The notes under the pieces are model-generated. The model saw only the letters and a program-made list of their open reading frames with translations. It did not search any database and had not been told where the DNA came from. A program made the position numbers and the translations under genes. A DNA stretch of 7,878 nucleotides, from contig JAKFYM010000201.1 of NCBI GenBank assembly GCA_021730855.1, forward strand, positions 1-7,878. Direction: 5' to 3'. This document shows positions 5,950-7,878 of this stretch, in pieces (the stretch's first letter is position 1; every line of letters starts with the position of its first letter). The DNA is from Bdellovibrionales bacterium. Lineage in GTDB: Bacteria; Bdellovibrionota; UBA1018; CAIPTA01.

Positions 5950-6602
5950 AGGAATGGATTGTCTTTCAGAATCCGCATTTTCTCGTGGCCAACAAACCCG
6001 CCGGCATTCTCTCCCAGGGAGATAAATCGGGAGACGAAGACCTGGCCGGCTTGCTGCGGAAAAGTGGAGGCTATCCTTTTCTCGCGCCCGTGCATCGCTT
6101 GGACCGCAATACTTCCGGAGCTCTGGTGCTGGCCAAATCCCCCCAGGCCGCCAAAACTTTAAGCCGCGCCCTTCAGGAGAATCGGCTCGAACGTACCTAT
6201 TTGGCGATTGCCAAGGGCGATCCTGGGGAGAGCGGCACCTATGATTTTCGTTTACGAAAAAAAACGGAGACGAATGAAGTTTTTGTGGACGCCAAGGGCG
6301 AAGAAGCCGTCACGCAATACCGTCGACTCCAACATCTCGGAAATTCCGCGCTGATGCAGGTCCGGCTACTCACCGGACGCTCGCACCAGATCCGCGTGCA
6401 TTTTGCCCATGCCGGCCACGCCCTGCTCGGAGACAAAAAATACGCCAAGAAGCCATGGTCGGAAGTCTTTCGCCGGCCCGCCCTGCATGCTTGGAAGCTT
6501 TCCCTCCGCGATCCAGAGCTGGGAGACCACGACTGGCTCGCGGAAATCCCCGAGGATTTTTTGGGATTGCTGAGCCGCCTAGGTGGGAAAGCTCCTACGT
6601 AG
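5946..6602 (+). CDS. RluA family pseudouridine synthase (plus-strand copy)
   Basis: The 218-residue enzyme isomerises specific uridines to pseudouridine in rRNA or tRNA. The catalytic motif HRLDRNTSG gives Asp53 as the nucleophile, and the C-terminal family motif LLTGRSHQIRVHFAHAGHALLGDKKY follows at about 141-166. The N-terminal NPHFLVANKPAGI is the usual beginning of the catalytic domain. No S4 RNA-binding domain precedes it, so it is a compact member like RluA or TruC rather than RluC/RluD. The RNA target cannot be told from sequence. The ATG lies in an ATGA overlap with yggS, with GGAGAG just upstream. The stop lies within a palindrome that also holds the stop of the convergent paralogue. 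It is the last gene of the maf-yggS unit. Confidence 0.93.
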   Translation: MKEWIVFQNPHFLVANKPAGILSQGDKSGDEDLAGLLRKSGGYPFLAPVHRLDRNTSGALVLAKSPQAAKTLSRALQENRLERTYLAIAKGDPGESGTYDFRLRKKTETNEVFVDAKGEEAVTQYRRLQHLGNSALMQVRLLTGRSHQIRVHFAHAGHALLGDKKYAKKPWSEVFRRPALHAWKLSLRDPELGDHDWLAEIPEDFLGLLSRLGGKAPT

Positions 6603-6603
6603 G
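6594..6603. other. Palindrome holding both stop codons of the convergent pseudouridine synthase genes
   Basis: CCTACGTAGG reads the same on both strands. TAG at 6600-6602 ends the plus-strand gene and TAG at 6597-6595 ends the minus-strand gene, so the two coding regions overlap by 8 bases and both proteins end in Pro-Thr. There is no T-run on either side, and no room for an ordinary terminator outside the coding regions. Confidence 0.85.
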
Positions 6604-7341
6604 GCGATACTTGGTTGCTTCTTTCAACTTATGCAGAAGATTGCGCATGTCTTCTTCCATCGGGCATTCGATCAAGATTTCCTTCTGTGTGAAGGGATGC
6701 ACAAACTGCAGGGATCGAGCATGAAGCGGCAGGCGTTGGGGGCTAAGGTCTGAGAAAAAGGCGCTCTTCCAACCTTCATTCCAATAGGCCTCATCCCAGA
6801 GAATGGGAATCCCCAAGGTGCGCAGGTGCAAACGAATCTGATGGAGACGTCCGGTATGCGGATAGGCCTCGATCCAACCGATATCACCAAAACGCTCCCG
6901 CACTTGAAATTCCGTGGAAGAGGGCTTGCCTCGCTTGAGGTCCACAAGCGCGCGACCACGCCCCTTTTTCCCTTCGGCCCGCAGGAGTGGCACCTCGCAA
7001 ACACAGTGATCCCATTCGGGAAGGCCGGCCGTGAGCGCCCAATACGTCTTCTGCATTTCCCTGGCCTCAAACATCTTGGAGAGCGCGCGGTGGGAATCCT
7101 TGTGTTTGGCAAAGAGCACGACTCCGCTGGTCTCGCGATCTAGACGGTGCACGGGATAGAGATCACGGCCTGATTCATCCAGCTTATGGCCTTTTTCCCG
7201 CAAAAAGGCGCCCACCTGGTGGAGAAGAATATTGGTTTCGCGTCCCCAACGATCCGCGACCACGAGCTCCCCGGCGTGTTTCTGCACGGCAATCAGGTGC
7301 TCGTCCTCAATGAATATTCTTTTTTCCATCGGTGTCTGCAT
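6595..7341 (-). CDS. RluA family pseudouridine synthase (minus-strand copy)
   Basis: The 248-residue protein is a second RluA-family enzyme. HRLDRETSG gives catalytic Asp68, and PHTGRLHQIRLHLRTLGIPILWDEAYW is the C-terminal family block, with the uncommon Trp-Asp-Glu-Ala in place of the usual Gly-Asp-x-x-Tyr. The domain starts at IEDEHLIAVQKHAGELVVADR, with no S4 domain before it. It is clearly diverged from the plus-strand neighbour, so the two probably have different RNA targets. Possible starts are TTG 7344, ATG 7341 and ATG 7329. I chose 7341 because GTGGA lies about 6 bases upstream; the conserved domain would also tolerate 7329. The gene overlaps the end of rimI by 35 bases in another frame, which indicates co-transcription and likely coupling. 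Confidence 0.9.
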   Translation of the reverse strand: MQTPMEKRIFIEDEHLIAVQKHAGELVVADRWGRETNILLHQVGAFLREKGHKLDESGRDLYPVHRLDRETSGVVLFAKHKDSHRALSKMFEAREMQKTYWALTAGLPEWDHCVCEVPLLRAEGKKGRGRALVDLKRGKPSSTEFQVRERFGDIGWIEAYPHTGRLHQIRLHLRTLGIPILWDEAYWNEGWKSAFFSDLSPQRLPLHARSLQFVHPFTQKEILIECPMEEDMRNLLHKLKEATKYRPT

Positions 7342-7825
7342 CAAAGTCCACGTCGGGGTCGCCGCTGAGCTTATTCCGTTCCATGAGATAGATCATGGAA
7401 AAAGCATCCTCCCCATCGGGATAAAAGCTTTTCATGGTGTGGATGACCACAAAACCCAAGGATTGGTAAAGCTGGATCGCGGCGGCATTGCCCCGCCTCA
7501 CCTCGAGCACAAGGCTATCGACCTTCTGGCGCATCAAAAAGGCGATCAATTGGCGCATGAGGTAGCTGCCAAGGCCGCGGCGGCGCTGGCTCGGATGGAC
7601 CGCAAAGGTTTGCAGATGGGCCTGTTCGGCGGGAGCAGCCACCACGGCATAGGCTAGGATTTGGTCGTCGTCCTCATCCTCGGTGACCACCCAGAAATGA
7701 GTCTGCTTTTTTTCCAGCTCGGATTGGAAAGCGGGACGCGACCAAGGTGGGGAATTGGCCGTCTTATCGATCGCAACGATTTGGTCGAGGTCATCCTCGG
7801 TGGCGGGGCGCGGAGAGAAACCCAT
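7307..7825 (-). CDS. rimI: Ribosomal protein S18-alanine N-acetyltransferase RimI (GNAT family)
   Basis: The 172-residue GNAT enzyme transfers acetyl from acetyl-CoA to an N-terminal amine, in the best-known case that of ribosomal protein S18. The acetyl-CoA-binding motif is QRRRGLG (80-86), after FAVHP. LEVRRGNAAAIQLYQSLGF (107-125) is the RimI signature, with Glu108 and Tyr120 spaced like the catalytic Glu103 and Tyr115 of E. coli RimI; FYPDGEDAFSMIYLM follows. Two departures from a typical RimI of about 150 residues are an acidic run at 49-54 and an aspartate-rich tail (156-166), and the tail's coding sequence overlaps the start of the pseudouridine synthase. GGAG lies 6 bases before the ATG. 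Members of this family may acetylate other proteins, so the substrate is inferred. Confidence 0.88.
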   Translation of the reverse strand: MGFSPRPATEDDLDQIVAIDKTANSPPWSRPAFQSELEKKQTHFWVVTEDEDDDQILAYAVVAAPAEQAHLQTFAVHPSQRRRGLGSYLMRQLIAFLMRQKVDSLVLEVRRGNAAAIQLYQSLGFVVIHTMKSFYPDGEDAFSMIYLMERNKLSGDPDVDFDADTDGKKNIH

Positions 7826-7828
7826 GTG

Positions 7829-7878
7829 CTACTCCAGGTAAATTTTTACAGGATGACGGGCCCTGGCTTCTCGTTTCC
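7829..7878 (-). CDS. C-terminal end of an upstream gene (frame ambiguous)
   Basis: Two minus-strand frames are open from the right edge and end just before rimI. One ends with TAG at 7831-7829 and would finish in RHPVKIYLE, with the rimI Shine-Dalgarno inside its last codons. The other ends with TAA at 7848-7846 and would finish in GNEKPGPVIL, with more GC-rich third positions. Either fits an operon with rimI. The stretch is too short to identify a product. Confidence 0.3.
   Translation of the reverse strand, partial: KREARARHPVKIYLE
7838..7849. promoter_or_regulatory. GTAAA-TT-TTTAC inverted repeat before rimI
   Basis: This perfect 5-bp inverted repeat with a 2-base centre lies 13-24 bases upstream of the rimI start. 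It resembles the GTAAATTTAC palindrome before maf. It may lie in the coding end of the upstream gene, so any regulatory role is doubtful. Confidence 0.15.

Noticed and set aside
7232..7657. Plus-strand frame of 141 codons
   Set aside because: It is antisense to rimI and the start of the second pseudouridine synthase gene, both of which carry family motifs.

Overview
The window (about 7.9 kb, mid-50s % GC by eye) is dense bacterial housekeeping chromosome. I see no mobile element, CRISPR array, tRNA or rRNA. The ribonuclease G, the NtrY-type kinase, the outer-membrane-style lipoprotein and the gene content point to a Gram-negative bacterium. From memory of related proteins I favour the former Deltaproteobacteria / Bdellovibrionota group, but this is an impression and not a search result.

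Layout. (1) 1-1508, minus strand: the N-terminal 502 residues of an NtrY-like membrane sensor histidine kinase that starts with GTG and runs off the left edge. (2) 1509-1721: a divergent intergenic region with a sigma70-like promoter for the plus-strand gene and two small hairpins in its predicted leader. (3) 1722-3566, plus: ribonuclease G (rng) with an unusual acidic-then-arginine-rich insertion inside its S1 domain. (4) 3568-4538, minus: a two-gene unit, an unrecognised lipoprotein followed by a small exported glycine-zipper protein, coupled by a TTGA overlap. Its promoter is recognisable, and an inverted repeat is centred near the -10 box. (5) 4646-6602, plus: maf, a yggS/PLPBP gene and an RluA-family pseudouridine synthase, joined by two ATGA stop/start overlaps. 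(6) 6595-7878, minus: a second RluA-family pseudouridine synthase, rimI, and the last codons of an upstream gene.

The themes are RNA processing and modification (rng, two pseudouridine synthases), ribosomal protein acetylation (rimI), nucleotide-pool and cofactor housekeeping (maf, yggS), signalling (ntrY) and an uncharacterised envelope pair. Both convergent junctions are extremely tight: a 1-base gap at 3567, and an 8-base overlap at 6595-6602 where both TAG stops lie in one palindrome.

No dramatic new system is evident. The best leads are the lipoprotein/glycine-zipper pair with its putative operator, the S1-domain insertion of RNase G together with its structured leader, and the shared-stop junction of the two pseudouridine synthase genes.
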